DNA of 64,000 nucleotides from RGIG1828 sp045654685 (GTDB lineage Bacteria > Bacillota > Clostridia > UMGS1810): assembly GCA_045654685.1 (NCBI GenBank), contig JAZONV010000010.1, positions 1-64,000 of the forward strand, read 5' to 3'. Positions 42,564 through 51,999 of the stretch are shown here, in pieces; position 1 is the first letter of the stretch; every line of letters starts with the position of its first letter. Position numbers and translations under genes: made by a program. The notes beneath the pieces are model-generated. The model saw only the letters and a program-made list of their open reading frames with translations. It did not search any database and was not told the origin of the DNA.

Positions 42564-45035
42564 ATGAGGAATAAATATAATATAACCGGTATGAACTGTG
42601 CTTCATGCAGTGCCAGAGTTGAAAAGGCAGTATCACAACTTTCGGGAGTAGAAGAATGCAATGTCAATCTTCTCACAAATTCCATGACGGTAGATGGTGA
42701 TATACAACCCGATGCGGTGATTTTTGCAGTTGAAAAAGCAGGATATGGTGCCGCTCTTTTTGGTAAAGAAAAAGATAAAGTTTCAGATGGCAGGCACATC
42801 CATAGCGATAATATTAAAAATGTGAAAAACCGACTCATTTCATCATTGGTATTCATGATTGTTCTTATGTACCTTTCAATGGGTCACTCAATGTGGAATT
42901 GGCCGCTTCCAAAGGCTCTTGAATCAAACCCGTTGTCAGTGGCACTCTTGCAGATGCTTCTTGCAGGTTTGGTAATGGTGATTAATCAGAAGTTTTTTAT
43001 AAACGGATTTAAAGGTCTCGTGAAAGGTGCTCCAAATATGGACACCTTGGTTGCCATAGGCTCGGGAGCATCATTTGTATATAGCACTGTTTTGGTGTTT
43101 CAAATGACCAACCATGGGATTGTGGGAGGCGAGCATATCCTTCACCAACTTCACGGTCTGTATTTTGAATCGGCGGCTATGATACTCACTCTCATCACCG
43201 TTGGCAAAATGCTTGAAGCCTATTCCAAAGGAAAGACTACTGATGCAATAAAATCACTTATGGATCTTGCACCAAAAACTGCTACTGTGGTGCGGGACGG
43301 AATTGAATATATAGTCAGTGCAGATGAAATAAACGTTGGTGATATAATGCTCGTTCGCCCGGGTGAAAGTTTTGCATCTGACGGAATTATTTTAGAGGGC
43401 AGCAGCAGTGTTGATGAATCTGCTCTCACCGGAGAAAGCATTCCCGTTGACAAAACAGTGGGGGATAAGGTCAGCACTGCAACCATAAATAAATATGGAT
43501 TTTTAAAATGTCAGGTAACAAAAACCGGGGAGGACACCACACTTTCCAAAATCATAAAAATGGTAACTGATGCATCATCGGGAAAAGCACACGTTGCAAA
43601 AATTGCAGACAGAGTATCAGCATTTTTTGTTCCGGTAGTAATTGCCATAGCCTTTATCAGTGGAGCAGTATGGCTGATGGCGGGGGAAAGCATGGGTTTT
43701 GCTCTTTCAAGAGCAATTTCGGTTCTTGTGATAAGTTGTCCTTGTGCTCTTGGTCTTGCAACCCCCGTTGCCATTATGGTTGGGAGCGGTGTGGGTGCTA
43801 AAAACGGTATACTCTATAAAACTGCAAAGTCTCTGGAGGATACGGGTAAAATCAAGGTGTGTGTTTTTGATAAAACCGGAACATTGACAGTTGGCTCACC
43901 CTCTGTTACAGATATTATACCGGCTGATGGAGTATCTTTTGAAATGCTTTGTGAGTATGCATTTTCTTTAGAGAAAAAGAGTGAGCATCCTCTTTCTGTG
44001 GCAATAAGGCAATATGGAGAAGGAAATAATCTTTCTTTCTTTGATACATCCGACTTTGAAGCGGTTTTGGGAAAGGGACTTCAGGCAAGAAAGGACGAAA
44101 GCATAATCAGAGGTGGAAATATAGCCTATATTTCATCTTTTGCAAATGTCCCCAATGATTTGATTAAAAAAGCACAAAATCTCTCAGACAAAGGAAAAAC
44201 CCCGTTATTTTTTGCTTCCAATGATAAAACCCTTGGCGTTATCGCCGTTTCAGACACTTTGAAATCAGACAGCAAGGATGCAGTTGAAAAGATTAAGAAG
44301 ATGGGCATAAAAGCAGTGATGCTTACAGGTGATAACACGAGATGTGCCAATGCAATAGGAAAAATGTGCGGTGTTGATGAAATAATTGCAGAGGTGGCAC
44401 CGGACGAAAAGGCAGAGGCTGTAGAGAGTCTTAAAAAATACGGATTTGTGGCTATGGTTGGAGATGGAATGAACGATGCACCTGCTCTTACAGTTTCCGA
44501 TGTTGGCATAGCAATCGGTGCAGGAACAGACATTGCTATAGATTCTGCAGATGTTGTTGTGACAGGAAGCACACTCACTGATGTTGTATCTGCCATCACC
44601 ATTAGTCGAAAAACCTATAAAAACATAAAAGAGAATTTGTTTTGGGCATTTATATATAACATCATAGGTATTCCGCTTGCTGCAGGCGTGTGGATTCCCG
44701 TTATAGGATTAGAACTGAATCCTATGTTTGGTGCCGTGGCTATGAGCCTTTCAAGTTTTTGTGTTGTTGCAAATGCCTTGAGACTGAATTTTATAAACCT
44801 AAAAAAACATAATGAAAAGGAGATAATAAAAATGGAAAAAGTATTTAATGTTGAAGGTATGATGTGTCCTCACTGTGAGGCGAGAGTAAAAAAAGTTCTT
44901 GAAGAAACAAACGGGATTGAAAGTGTTATTGCAAGTCACGAAAATGGTACCGTAACCGTTGTTTTTTCAAAAGAAATCTCTGATGATGTGATAGCGGGTA
45001 TCATAACAGAACAGGGATATAAAGTTGTAGAATAA
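42564..45035 (+). CDS. copA: Copper-exporting P1B-type ATPase with N- and C-terminal HMA domains
   Basis: An 823-residue pump that exports Cu(I). The N-terminal heavy-metal domain has GMNCASC near residue 15. There are eight transmembrane helices, with the CPC copper site (C392-P-C394) in SCPCALGLATP, phosphorylated D436 in DKTGTL, the SEHP motif at 473-476, and GDGMNDAP at 633. Unusually, the chain continues past the normal end (about residue 750) into a second heavy-metal domain (CPHC at 768-771), in effect a fused CopZ. An internal ribosome site before that domain suggests it is also made alone (see next entry). It lies 10 bases after csoR; pfkB follows 24 bases after the stop. Confidence 0.96.
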   Translation: MRNKYNITGMNCASCSARVEKAVSQLSGVEECNVNLLTNSMTVDGDIQPDAVIFAVEKAGYGAALFGKEKDKVSDGRHIHSDNIKNVKNRLISSLVFMIVLMYLSMGHSMWNWPLPKALESNPLSVALLQMLLAGLVMVINQKFFINGFKGLVKGAPNMDTLVAIGSGASFVYSTVLVFQMTNHGIVGGEHILHQLHGLYFESAAMILTLITVGKMLEAYSKGKTTDAIKSLMDLAPKTATVVRDGIEYIVSADEINVGDIMLVRPGESFASDGIILEGSSSVDESALTGESIPVDKTVGDKVSTATINKYGFLKCQVTKTGEDTTLSKIIKMVTDASSGKAHVAKIADRVSAFFVPVVIAIAFISGAVWLMAGESMGFALSRAISVLVISCPCALGLATPVAIMVGSGVGAKNGILYKTAKSLEDTGKIKVCVFDKTGTLTVGSPSVTDIIPADGVSFEMLCEYAFSLEKKSEHPLSVAIRQYGEGNNLSFFDTSDFEAVLGKGLQARKDESIIRGGNIAYISSFANVPNDLIKKAQNLSDKGKTPLFFASNDKTLGVIAVSDTLKSDSKDAVEKIKKMGIKAVMLTGDNTRCANAIGKMCGVDEIIAEVAPDEKAEAVESLKKYGFVAMVGDGMNDAPALTVSDVGIAIGAGTDIAIDSADVVVTGSTLTDVVSAITISRKTYKNIKENLFWAFIYNIIGIPLAAGVWIPVIGLELNPMFGAVAMSLSSFCVVANALRLNFINLKKHNEKEIIKMEKVFNVEGMMCPHCEARVKKVLEETNGIESVIASHENGTVTVVFSKEISDDVIAGIITEQGYKVVE
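44832..45035 (+). CDS. Internal start: CopZ-like copper chaperone
   Basis: Within copA, AAAAGGAGAT at 44815-44824 stands 7 bases before an in-frame ATG at codon 757. Translation yields a 67-residue protein that is exactly one HMA domain (EKVFNVEGMMCPHCEARVKKVLEE), the length of free CopZ chaperones. The linker before it (HNEKEII) looks like former intergenic sequence, suggesting loss of the copA stop joined two genes while the copZ start was kept. Both fused and free forms are probably made; this is inference. Confidence 0.7.
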   Translation: MEKVFNVEGMMCPHCEARVKKVLEETNGIESVIASHENGTVTVVFSKEISDDVIAGIITEQGYKVVE

Positions 45036-45059
45036 TCAGTTGCCGGATGGAGGTAATTT

Positions 45060-45959
45060 ATGATATACACCCTCACACTAAACCCATCTCTTGACTATTA
45101 TCTGAATGTAGATGATTTCCAAGAGGGGATAATAAACCGTGCCAAAGGTGAAAAAACAGTCCCCGGAGGCAAGGGAATAAATGTATCTTTGGTACTTAAA
45201 AATCTCGGGAAAGAATCTCTTGCATTGGGATATATTGCAGGTGAAACGGGGAAAATTTTTGAAAATATGGTTTTTTCGATGTCTTTAAAATCAGATTTTA
45301 TTTCTCTCCCTTTGGGAAGTACGAGAATTAATGTGAAAATAAAATCTGATAAAGAAACCGACATCAACGCACAAGGTCCCCGAATTGATGATAAATCAAA
45401 AGATAAACTTTTTGAAAAATTAAACCAATTAAAAGAAGGAGATTGGCTTGTTTTGTCAGGCTCACTTCCTTGTGGATGCAATGATACTTTTTATGGGGAA
45501 ATTATGGAAAAAATTTCCTCAAAAGGTGTTAAAACCGTTGTGGATGCCTGCTCGGGAAGCCTTATGAACACTCTTGTCCATAAACCGTTTTTGATAAAAC
45601 CAAATATTTTTGAACTTGAAGAACTTTTCAGTGTGAAAATAACGGATTATGACAGCCTTGTTTTCTATGGACGGAGATTAAAAGAACTTGGCGCTCAAAA
45701 TGTTCTGATATCTCTCGGGAAAGATGGTGCATTGTTTCTGAACGATTTTGGGGAAGTGGTTTATAAGGAAGCACCAAAGGGCGAAGTTATCGACACAACA
45801 GGTGCGGGAGATTCAATGGTTGCAGGGTTCGTTTCTTGCTATGAAGATACGGGAGATTTAAAAAAATCACTTCATATGGCAATATGTGCAGGCTCTGCAA
45901 CTGCCTTTTCAAAAGATCTGGCAACATATGATGAAATAATGAAACTGTACGAAAGATAA
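45060..45959 (+). CDS. PfkB-family hexose-phosphate kinase (1-phosphofructokinase type)
   Basis: A 299-residue ribokinase-fold enzyme. The start MIYTLTLNPSLDYYL and PGGKGINVSLVLKNLG are typical of 1-phosphofructokinase and tagatose-6-phosphate kinase. The C-terminal catalytic motif DTTGAGDSMVAGF contains the base Asp. It converts fructose-1-phosphate or tagatose-6-phosphate to the bisphosphate; no fructose PTS or repressor is adjacent, so the exact substrate is open. GGAGG precedes the start. Confidence 0.9.
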   Translation: MIYTLTLNPSLDYYLNVDDFQEGIINRAKGEKTVPGGKGINVSLVLKNLGKESLALGYIAGETGKIFENMVFSMSLKSDFISLPLGSTRINVKIKSDKETDINAQGPRIDDKSKDKLFEKLNQLKEGDWLVLSGSLPCGCNDTFYGEIMEKISSKGVKTVVDACSGSLMNTLVHKPFLIKPNIFELEELFSVKITDYDSLVFYGRRLKELGAQNVLISLGKDGALFLNDFGEVVYKEAPKGEVIDTTGAGDSMVAGFVSCYEDTGDLKKSLHMAICAGSATAFSKDLATYDEIMKLYER

Positions 45960-45970
45960 GTGAATTTTAT

Positions 45971-46651
45971 ATGAAATATCAAAACATAAAAAATGCAAAA
46001 TTCATTGACAGACCAAACCGCTTTATTGCCCATGTTGAAATAAACGGTGAAAAAAAGATCTGCCATGTGAAAAACACAGGCAGATGCAGAGAGCTTTTGA
46101 TTCCCGGAGCAAATGTCTGGGTGGAACACATAAAAAGTCCAAACAGAAAAACGGAATATGACCTTATTTGCGTAGAAAAAGACGGCGAGTATATAAATAT
46201 AGACAGCCAGGCTCCAAATAAGATTTTCAAAGAGTGGGCGCAAAACAGCGGGCATTTTGGCGATGATGTGACAATCAGAAGCGAAGTAAAATATAAAAAT
46301 TCCCGCTTTGATTTCTACATCGAAAGCGGGAATAGAAAAATATTTACGGAAGTAAAAGGCGTAACATTAAAATCAGGAGATGTTGCACTTTTTCCTGATG
46401 CTCCGACGGAGCGGGGAGTAAATCATATAAACGAACTTTCACAATGCATCAAAGATGGATATGAGGCGCAAATTGTGTTCATAATCCAGATGAAAGGTGT
46501 GAGTTCATTTTCACCCAACGATTCAACTCATCCTCAATTTGGCGTATCTCTTAAAGACGCAGTAAAAAACGGAGTCGGAATTCTGGCAATAGACTGTAGT
46601 GTGACACCTGATGAAGTTGTTGCCCGTAAGTTTATTGACGTTTCAATTTAA
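45971..46651 (+). CDS. sfsA: DNA/RNA nuclease SfsA
   Basis: A 226-residue protein of the sugar fermentation stimulation A family. RPNRFIAHVEINGEKKICHVKNTGRCRELL is the conserved N-terminal OB-like part (quoted here only to identify the region at residues 13-42), and the nuclease core contains TEVKGVTL and FPDAPTERGVNHINEL, the PD-(D/E)xK-type motif. It was first tied to maltose metabolism in E. coli and later shown to cut nucleic acids. It starts 11 bases after pfkB, and its last 4 bases overlap the end of the convergent AraC gene. Confidence 0.93.
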   Translation: MKYQNIKNAKFIDRPNRFIAHVEINGEKKICHVKNTGRCRELLIPGANVWVEHIKSPNRKTEYDLICVEKDGEYINIDSQAPNKIFKEWAQNSGHFGDDVTIRSEVKYKNSRFDFYIESGNRKIFTEVKGVTLKSGDVALFPDAPTERGVNHINELSQCIKDGYEAQIVFIIQMKGVSSFSPNDSTHPQFGVSLKDAVKNGVGILAIDCSVTPDEVVARKFIDVSI

Positions 46652-47391
46652 TTTTTTGATTTTCCCAAAAGGGAATTTTTGTATTCTCTTGGGGATTTAC
46701 CAATTATGTTTTTAAATTTTTTTGAAAAATATATGTAGTCATCATATCCGCATTTTTCAGCCACTTGTTCTAATGTCAGAGTGTTTGAATATATGTCAAT
46801 AAGAAAAATGGCGTGTTTTATTCTCACGTCAGTTACAAATGAACCGGGAGTTTTCCCGGTTATTTTTTTGAATTGTGCTCTGATATAATCCTCGGCATAC
46901 CCGCTGTCTGAAAGCAGGGAGGACACTTTGAAGTCGGGATTTGAAAAATTGTTCACAACGCCCGATGTAATCAAATTTACTGTTTTATAAATATCATCTT
47001 CAAAGTTCATGCGAAGGAGAATATAATGAACATAAGAAAGACAAAGTTGTGAGAGATATTTTGTGTTGCCGGAACGGTTGTCGTATATTATTTTTGCAAG
47101 ATTTGCGGCTTCATTTCTTTCGTTGTCAGATAGCGTGACAATTTCGGGAAAACCCATAAGACCATAAAAATCGCCTGATATGGATATGTTTTTGAATCCG
47201 TTTTCAGATACGGAACCATGCAATATTCCCGGAGGAACAATAATGATGCTTCCCGGTCTGAAAGGATAATCCTTGTGAGTGGATTTTAAATATCCGTTAC
47301 CCTCAAGATATAACATGATTTCATAATTGGTATGTTTGTGTATGGGATATTGTTTAACGCCATCTGCCGTCTGATTGATTTTTAGATTCAT
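46648..47391 (-). CDS. AraC-family regulator, divergent from GH5 gene
   Basis: A 247-residue regulator. The N-terminal cupin contains YPIHKHTNYEIMLYLEGNGYL and FRPGSIIIVPPGILHG with conserved His residues. The C-terminal double helix-turn-helix includes SGYAEDYIRAQFKKITGKTPGSFV and EQVAEKCGYDDYIYFSKKFKNIIG, ending SPREYK. The start at 47391 follows GGTGATA on the minus strand; 25 extra upstream residues are unlikely. It is divergent from the GH5 glycosidase with 125 bases between, the common layout for a local activator. It is also a candidate for the direct repeats at 34233. Confidence 0.92.
   Translation of the reverse strand: MNLKINQTADGVKQYPIHKHTNYEIMLYLEGNGYLKSTHKDYPFRPGSIIIVPPGILHGSVSENGFKNISISGDFYGLMGFPEIVTLSDNERNEAANLAKIIYDNRSGNTKYLSQLCLSYVHYILLRMNFEDDIYKTVNLITSGVVNNFSNPDFKVSSLLSDSGYAEDYIRAQFKKITGKTPGSFVTDVRIKHAIFLIDIYSNTLTLEQVAEKCGYDDYIYFSKKFKNIIGKSPREYKNSLLGKSKN
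46659..46681 (+). terminator. Weak terminator after sfsA
   Basis: TTCCC, AAAA, GGGAA followed by TTTTTG. It lies inside the 3' end of the convergent AraC gene. The stem is only 5 bp. Confidence 0.45.
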
Positions 47392-47406
47392 ATTATCACC
47401 TGTTTC

Positions 47407-47435
47407 ATAATAACACAAATCTATCTTTTGTACAA
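47407..47435 (-). promoter_or_regulatory. Promoter of AraC gene
   Basis: On the minus strand, TTGTAC and TATTAT are separated by 17 bp; the start would be about 10 bases before the ribosome site. Confidence 0.6.
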
Positions 47436-47474
47436 GTTGTTTTATGAAAAAACATACCTTAATCAATGGGGAAA

Positions 47475-47483
47475 TGGTAAAAT
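47475..47483 (+). promoter_or_regulatory. Extended -10 of GH5 gene, no -35
   Basis: TGGTAAAAT is an extended -10 element. No -35 hexamer is seen at 16-18 bp upstream, which suits activation by the divergent AraC protein. Confidence 0.5.
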
Positions 47484-47516
47484 ATCAATATGTGTTAAAG
47501 AAAAGGAGAAAATTTC

Positions 47517-48608
47517 ATGAAAAAGATAGAATGTTTGAAGTGTGGAATGGGAATAGGCGGGTGGCTCACAAATTACAAGCGTTTCAACGTTTTGCCGCCT
47601 GATAAAAGAATGCTTATCACAATAGGAGATATGGAACATTTTGAAACGTATATAACAGAAGATGATATTGCCTATATTGCATCTCTCGGAATGGATCATG
47701 TGCGTCTTGGTTTTGACCAGATTGTAGTAGAGGAAAGCCCTTATTCATACAGGGGAAATATCGTAGCCATTTTGAAGAATTTTGTTGAGTGGTGCAAAAA
47801 GTATAATCTTCGTCCCATACTGAATATGCACAAAGCCATAGGAAACTATTGCGACATTTTAGAAGAAAAAGGTCTCATGAAAGATGATGAACTTCAAAAA
47901 AGGTTTATAGCCTTGTGGGAAATGCTCGAAAAAGAATTTTCGAATGATACATGGGTAATTTTTGAACTTTTAAATGAGGTTGTAAATTCTGATGCCGATT
48001 CCTGGAATTCTCTTGCATCAAGGACGATAGATGCAATAAGAAACCTCAATAAAGAAAGACTTTTAATAGTAGGGGGAATAGAGTGGAACAATCCTCCGGG
48101 ACTTGATTATGTAAAAGTATATGATGATGAAAATATAGTGTATACATTCCATTGTTATGCACCTCATGAATTTACACATCAGCAAGGTGTCCTTCAGTCT
48201 GAACAATTAAGTTATAACCGTAAAATGCCATATCCTACAGACGATATTGAACGATATAGAGATTACCACAGATTTTTCGGGAAAAATGATGTGTATGCAG
48301 ACATTGACAGGATGGATATTGAATATCTGAAAAAATATCTTGAACCGGCAAAACGTTTCATAGAAAGACATCCCGATAAAGTACTTTGGTGTGGTGAGTT
48401 TGGAACAATCAGACATTGTAACATAAAGTATCGTGAAAACTGGATGCGTGATATGATAACAATTTTAAAAGAGTGGGATATTCCATACTGCGTATGGAAC
48501 TATTTAAGCACTCCCAACGACGGAAACAGATTCAGTCTTGTTGATGATGACAGCAGAAAAATCCTTTCGGAAGAACTCGGAAGAATTATAAAAGGTGATG
48601 TTCTGTGA
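47517..48608 (+). CDS. Cytoplasmic GH5-family glycoside hydrolase
   Basis: A 363-residue TIM-barrel glycosidase of the cellulase/mannanase clan. Clan GH-A motifs: MGIGGWLTN at the start, LGMDHVRLGFD (conserved Arg), FELLNEV with the acid/base E154, HCYAPHEFTH, and the nucleophile E294 in LWCGEFG. There is no signal peptide, so it acts on imported oligosaccharides. Linkage specificity is unknown. AAAGGAG precedes the ATG. Its stop overlaps the GTG start of the EamA transporter (GTGA), so the two are translationally coupled. Confidence 0.9.
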   Translation: MKKIECLKCGMGIGGWLTNYKRFNVLPPDKRMLITIGDMEHFETYITEDDIAYIASLGMDHVRLGFDQIVVEESPYSYRGNIVAILKNFVEWCKKYNLRPILNMHKAIGNYCDILEEKGLMKDDELQKRFIALWEMLEKEFSNDTWVIFELLNEVVNSDADSWNSLASRTIDAIRNLNKERLLIVGGIEWNNPPGLDYVKVYDDENIVYTFHCYAPHEFTHQQGVLQSEQLSYNRKMPYPTDDIERYRDYHRFFGKNDVYADIDRMDIEYLKKYLEPAKRFIERHPDKVLWCGEFGTIRHCNIKYRENWMRDMITILKEWDIPYCVWNYLSTPNDGNRFSLVDDDSRKILSEELGRIIKGDVL

Positions 48609-49471
48609 TTATATTTCTTTTTTGCTTAACAATCGCTTTTTCAACTGCAAGAAATGTTCTATCAAAAAATATTTCACAGCTTTCATTCGGCACAAAAAGA
48701 TTTTATCTTTCTCAGGCGGTGCTCTTTTTCCTTGGCGGAATTGCACTCATTTTGTTTTCAGAAAACATATCCAAAGGCATTTCATACGAAACATTATTTT
48801 ATTCTGTCATATACGGCACACTTTTGATAACATCCCAATATTTTTATACCATATCCCTCAAAAACGGAAACATAGGAATTTGTTCAATCATATACTCTCT
48901 CGGATTCATATTCCCCACCATATCGGGAAGTCTTTTCTGGGATGAATATGTGTCTTTCTGGAATGTAGTTGGAATACTGTTTGTTTTCCCTGCAATTGCA
49001 ATTTCGGGAATGGATGGGTGCGATTCAAAGAAAAAAAGCGGCAACAAAGGCTACATAGTTCCTCTCATAATTGCAATGATTTCGTCAGGCGGACTTGGAG
49101 TGATGCAAAAAATTCAGCAAAAGTCGGCACATAGTGATGAAATGGAGATTTTTGTTATAGTGGCTTTTGTTTTTGCATCTTTGGTGTCTATGATATTTTA
49201 TCTTTTTGCAAAAAAAGAAAATGAAAAAACGTCAGGTAACATGCTCCGTATTTCCGCTATAGTCGGAGTGTCTTTCGGAATTTCCAATTTGTTGAATACA
49301 AGTCTTGCAGGCAAACTTGACAGCGCAGTATTTTTCCCTGTCCTTAACATAAGCAGGATAATTGTATCTATGATTTTGGGAATTGCATTCTATAACGAGA
49401 AAATTTCCAAAAAAGATATTTATGTATTGGCTCTTGGTATTGCATCAATAATATTTATTACAGTTTTGTAA
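48605..49471 (+). CDS. EamA/DMT-family transporter
   Basis: A 288-residue protein with ten hydrophobic helices arranged as two repeats of five, the drug/metabolite transporter fold; GNIGICSIIYSLGFIFPTISGSLFWDE and the C-terminal LDSAVFFPVLNISRIIVSMILGIAFYNEKIS are EamA-like repeats (core segments named for position only). The GTG start overlaps the GH5 stop and follows AAAGGTGAT. The cargo is unknown; by context perhaps a sugar or breakdown product. Confidence 0.85.
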   Translation: MIIFLFCLTIAFSTARNVLSKNISQLSFGTKRFYLSQAVLFFLGGIALILFSENISKGISYETLFYSVIYGTLLITSQYFYTISLKNGNIGICSIIYSLGFIFPTISGSLFWDEYVSFWNVVGILFVFPAIAISGMDGCDSKKKSGNKGYIVPLIIAMISSGGLGVMQKIQQKSAHSDEMEIFVIVAFVFASLVSMIFYLFAKKENEKTSGNMLRISAIVGVSFGISNLLNTSLAGKLDSAVFFPVLNISRIIVSMILGIAFYNEKISKKDIYVLALGIASIIFITVL

Positions 49472-49499
49472 AAATAGCGGTTTCAAATTCATGCATATA

Positions 49500-49528
49500 T
49501 TGACATCCTTTGGAATATAGTGTAAAAT
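49500..49528 (+). promoter_or_regulatory. Promoter of fbp
   Basis: TTGACA at 49500-49505 and TAAAAT at 49523-49528, 17-bp spacer, 37 bases before the start codon. Confidence 0.85.
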
Positions 49529-49564
49529 CATTGTAAATAAATACAACAGAAAGGATGTCTCTTA

Positions 49565-51523
49565 TTGAGCAGTAAAGTTTATGCATTGGAGTATCTTGAC
49601 CTTTTAGCAAAAGACTATCCAACAATTCAGTCAGTTTCAACCGAAATTATAAACCTGAAAGCAATTTTGAATCTTCCCAAAGGAACAGAGCATTTTATAA
49701 GTGATCTCCACGGGGAACATGACTCTGTGCTTCATGTAATAAAAAGTGCTTCAGGAGTTATAAAAAGTAAAATTGATGATTTGTATACCAACACGTTGTC
49801 TGAATCAGAACGAAAACTTCTCGCAACCATTGTATATTATCCTGAACAAAAACTGTATTATCTTAAACAAAAAGGTAAGCTTACAGATGAATGGTATTCT
49901 CTGACACTCATAAGACTGGTAGAACTATGCCGAAAGGCGGCATCAAAATATACTCGTTCAAAGGTCAGAAAAGCGATGCCTAAAGATTTTGCATATATAC
50001 TTGATGAACTTCTACACACAGAGGATTCTGAGATAAATAAGCACGACTATTATATGAGAATCATAAGTTCCATTATAGAAATTGGCAGAGCGGATGCTTT
50101 TGTCATAGCTCTGTCTGACCTGATAAGACGTCTTTCTATAGATCATCTTCACATCCTTGGAGATATATTTGACAGAGGCCCCAGACCGGATATTATAATG
50201 GAAGAACTTATGAATTATCATTCTATAGATATTCAATGGGGAAACCACGATATAGAATGGATTGGTGCAGCTTCGGGGAATGATGCTCTGATTGCAAATG
50301 TGGTCAGAAACTCTCTTCGGTATAACAATCTTGATGTTCTTGAAATAGGCTATGGGATTAACACAAGAACTCTGGCAAATTTTGCAAATAATGTGTATAA
50401 GAACGACCTGTGCGAAAGATTCTTACCTCTGGACTCCCGCAAGAAGATTATAAAAACAAGAGATACTCTGCTTATAGCAAAAATGCATAAGGCAATAAGT
50501 ATTATACAGTTTAAACTTGAATCGCAAATAATAGAGGCTCATCCCGAATATGAAATGGATGAACGTGATTTAATAAAATACATTGATACTGATAAAAAAG
50601 AAGTAGTAATCGGAGGAAGAGTATATCCGCTTTCTGATGCAGATTTTCCCACTCTTGATGTGAATAATCCTGCAAAACTGACAGATGACGAGAAAAATGT
50701 GATATCTTCATTAAGACGTTCATTCATTCATTCTGACAAACTTCAGAATCATATTAGATTTCTCATTGCAAAAGGCGGAATGTATAAGATTTTCAATGGA
50801 AATCTTTTGTTCCATGGGTGTATTCCCATGGATAATAAAGGTGAATTTGAATCGGTTTATTTTTTTGATACACATCTCAAAGGACGGGAGTATCTTGATT
50901 ATGCCGACAAACTTGTGAGAAACATATATCTTTCAAAATCGGGTGATATTTCTTCTGATTTTTTGTGGTATCTTTGGTGCGGAAATAAATCTCCCTTGTA
51001 TGGAAAAGATTCCTACAGAATTTTTGAAAGATATTTTATTGATGATGAAAAAACTCACAAAGAGAAAAAGAATGACTATTATGAGCATATTGAAAAACCA
51101 TCAGTCTGCCGGAAAATTTTTGAGGATTTTGGCATTGGTTGTAATGGTTCGCATATAATAAACGGTCATGTCCCCGTGCGTACCGGAAAAGGTGAAAGTC
51201 CAATAAAAGCAGATGGAAGACTCTTTGTTATAGATGGTGGGTTTTCAAGACCGTATCAGATAACAACCGGAATTGCAGGCTACACGCTCATAAATAATTC
51301 TTACGGCTTTTCGATCACCGCACACGAGCCATTTACAGGACTTTCAGATGTTTTGGAAAATGATTTTGATCTTCACTCCTCAAGGACAATAATAGATGTT
51401 AACGCAAAACGAAGACAAGTGAAAGATACAGATATTGGAAATAGCATTTCAGGAAGAATCGGGGTTTTAACAGAACTCCTTGAAGCATATAAAAAAGGTT
51501 TGCTTCGTGAACATATCAAATGA
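49565..51523 (+). CDS. fbp: Fructose-1,6-bisphosphatase, class III
   Basis: A 652-residue gluconeogenic phosphatase of the Firmicutes class III type, a metallophosphoesterase unlike classes I and II. Metal motifs: FISDLHGEHDS near residue 45, ILGDIFDRGPRPD, and WGNHDIEW, then NGHVPVRTGKGESPIKADGRL in the C-terminal half (position about 540). Starts at TTG (49565) after AAAGGATG. Together with ppdK it supports gluconeogenic flux from pyruvate. Own promoter. Confidence 0.96.
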   Translation: MSSKVYALEYLDLLAKDYPTIQSVSTEIINLKAILNLPKGTEHFISDLHGEHDSVLHVIKSASGVIKSKIDDLYTNTLSESERKLLATIVYYPEQKLYYLKQKGKLTDEWYSLTLIRLVELCRKAASKYTRSKVRKAMPKDFAYILDELLHTEDSEINKHDYYMRIISSIIEIGRADAFVIALSDLIRRLSIDHLHILGDIFDRGPRPDIIMEELMNYHSIDIQWGNHDIEWIGAASGNDALIANVVRNSLRYNNLDVLEIGYGINTRTLANFANNVYKNDLCERFLPLDSRKKIIKTRDTLLIAKMHKAISIIQFKLESQIIEAHPEYEMDERDLIKYIDTDKKEVVIGGRVYPLSDADFPTLDVNNPAKLTDDEKNVISSLRRSFIHSDKLQNHIRFLIAKGGMYKIFNGNLLFHGCIPMDNKGEFESVYFFDTHLKGREYLDYADKLVRNIYLSKSGDISSDFLWYLWCGNKSPLYGKDSYRIFERYFIDDEKTHKEKKNDYYEHIEKPSVCRKIFEDFGIGCNGSHIINGHVPVRTGKGESPIKADGRLFVIDGGFSRPYQITTGIAGYTLINNSYGFSITAHEPFTGLSDVLENDFDLHSSRTIIDVNAKRRQVKDTDIGNSISGRIGVLTELLEAYKKGLLREHIK

Positions 51524-51549
51524 TATGCCAAAAAACAAACCTTTGAATT

Positions 51550-51999
51550 CTATTTTTTTAAAGTTTTCAAAAGACCGGCACAACCTTTTTTCACATCTTC
51601 ATATGTTAAGTCGAAATCTCCGGTATACCATGGATCGCTGATATCTCCGCCATCTGCAAAATCAAGAAGTTTACACAGTTTGCCGCAAGTGTCATTTCCA
51701 ATGATTCTTGCGGCATTTCTTATGTTATATGAGTCCATGCATACAAGATAGTCAAAATTGTCATAATCTTCTTTTTTCAGTTGAACGGCATGTTTTCCTT
51801 CATATGAAATTCCGAGGCCATCCAGAATTTTTCTTGTGCCTCTGTGAGGAGGGTTCCCGATTTCCTCTGTGCTTGTTGCAGAAGAGGCAACAAAAATTTT
51901 GTCTGATAATCCTTCTCTTTCAACCATGTCTTTCATAATAAATTCTGCCATTGGACTTCTGCAAATGTTTCCGTGGCATATAAACATAATCTTAATCAT
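51550..51999 (-). CDS. Low-molecular-weight protein-tyrosine phosphatase
   Basis: A 149-residue phosphatase. The catalytic P-loop CHGNICRS has nucleophile C8 and R14, and the general-acid Asp is in DPWYTGDF near residue 123. Bacterial members dephosphorylate tyrosine kinases of exopolysaccharide synthesis or stress proteins. ATG 51999 follows GGAG on the minus strand and overlaps the rluD stop by 8 bases. Last gene of the lspA-rluD-ptp run. Confidence 0.93.
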   Translation of the reverse strand: MIKIMFICHGNICRSPMAEFIMKDMVEREGLSDKIFVASSATSTEEIGNPPHRGTRKILDGLGISYEGKHAVQLKKEDYDNFDYLVCMDSYNIRNAARIIGNDTCGKLCKLLDFADGGDISDPWYTGDFDLTYEDVKKGCAGLLKTLKK

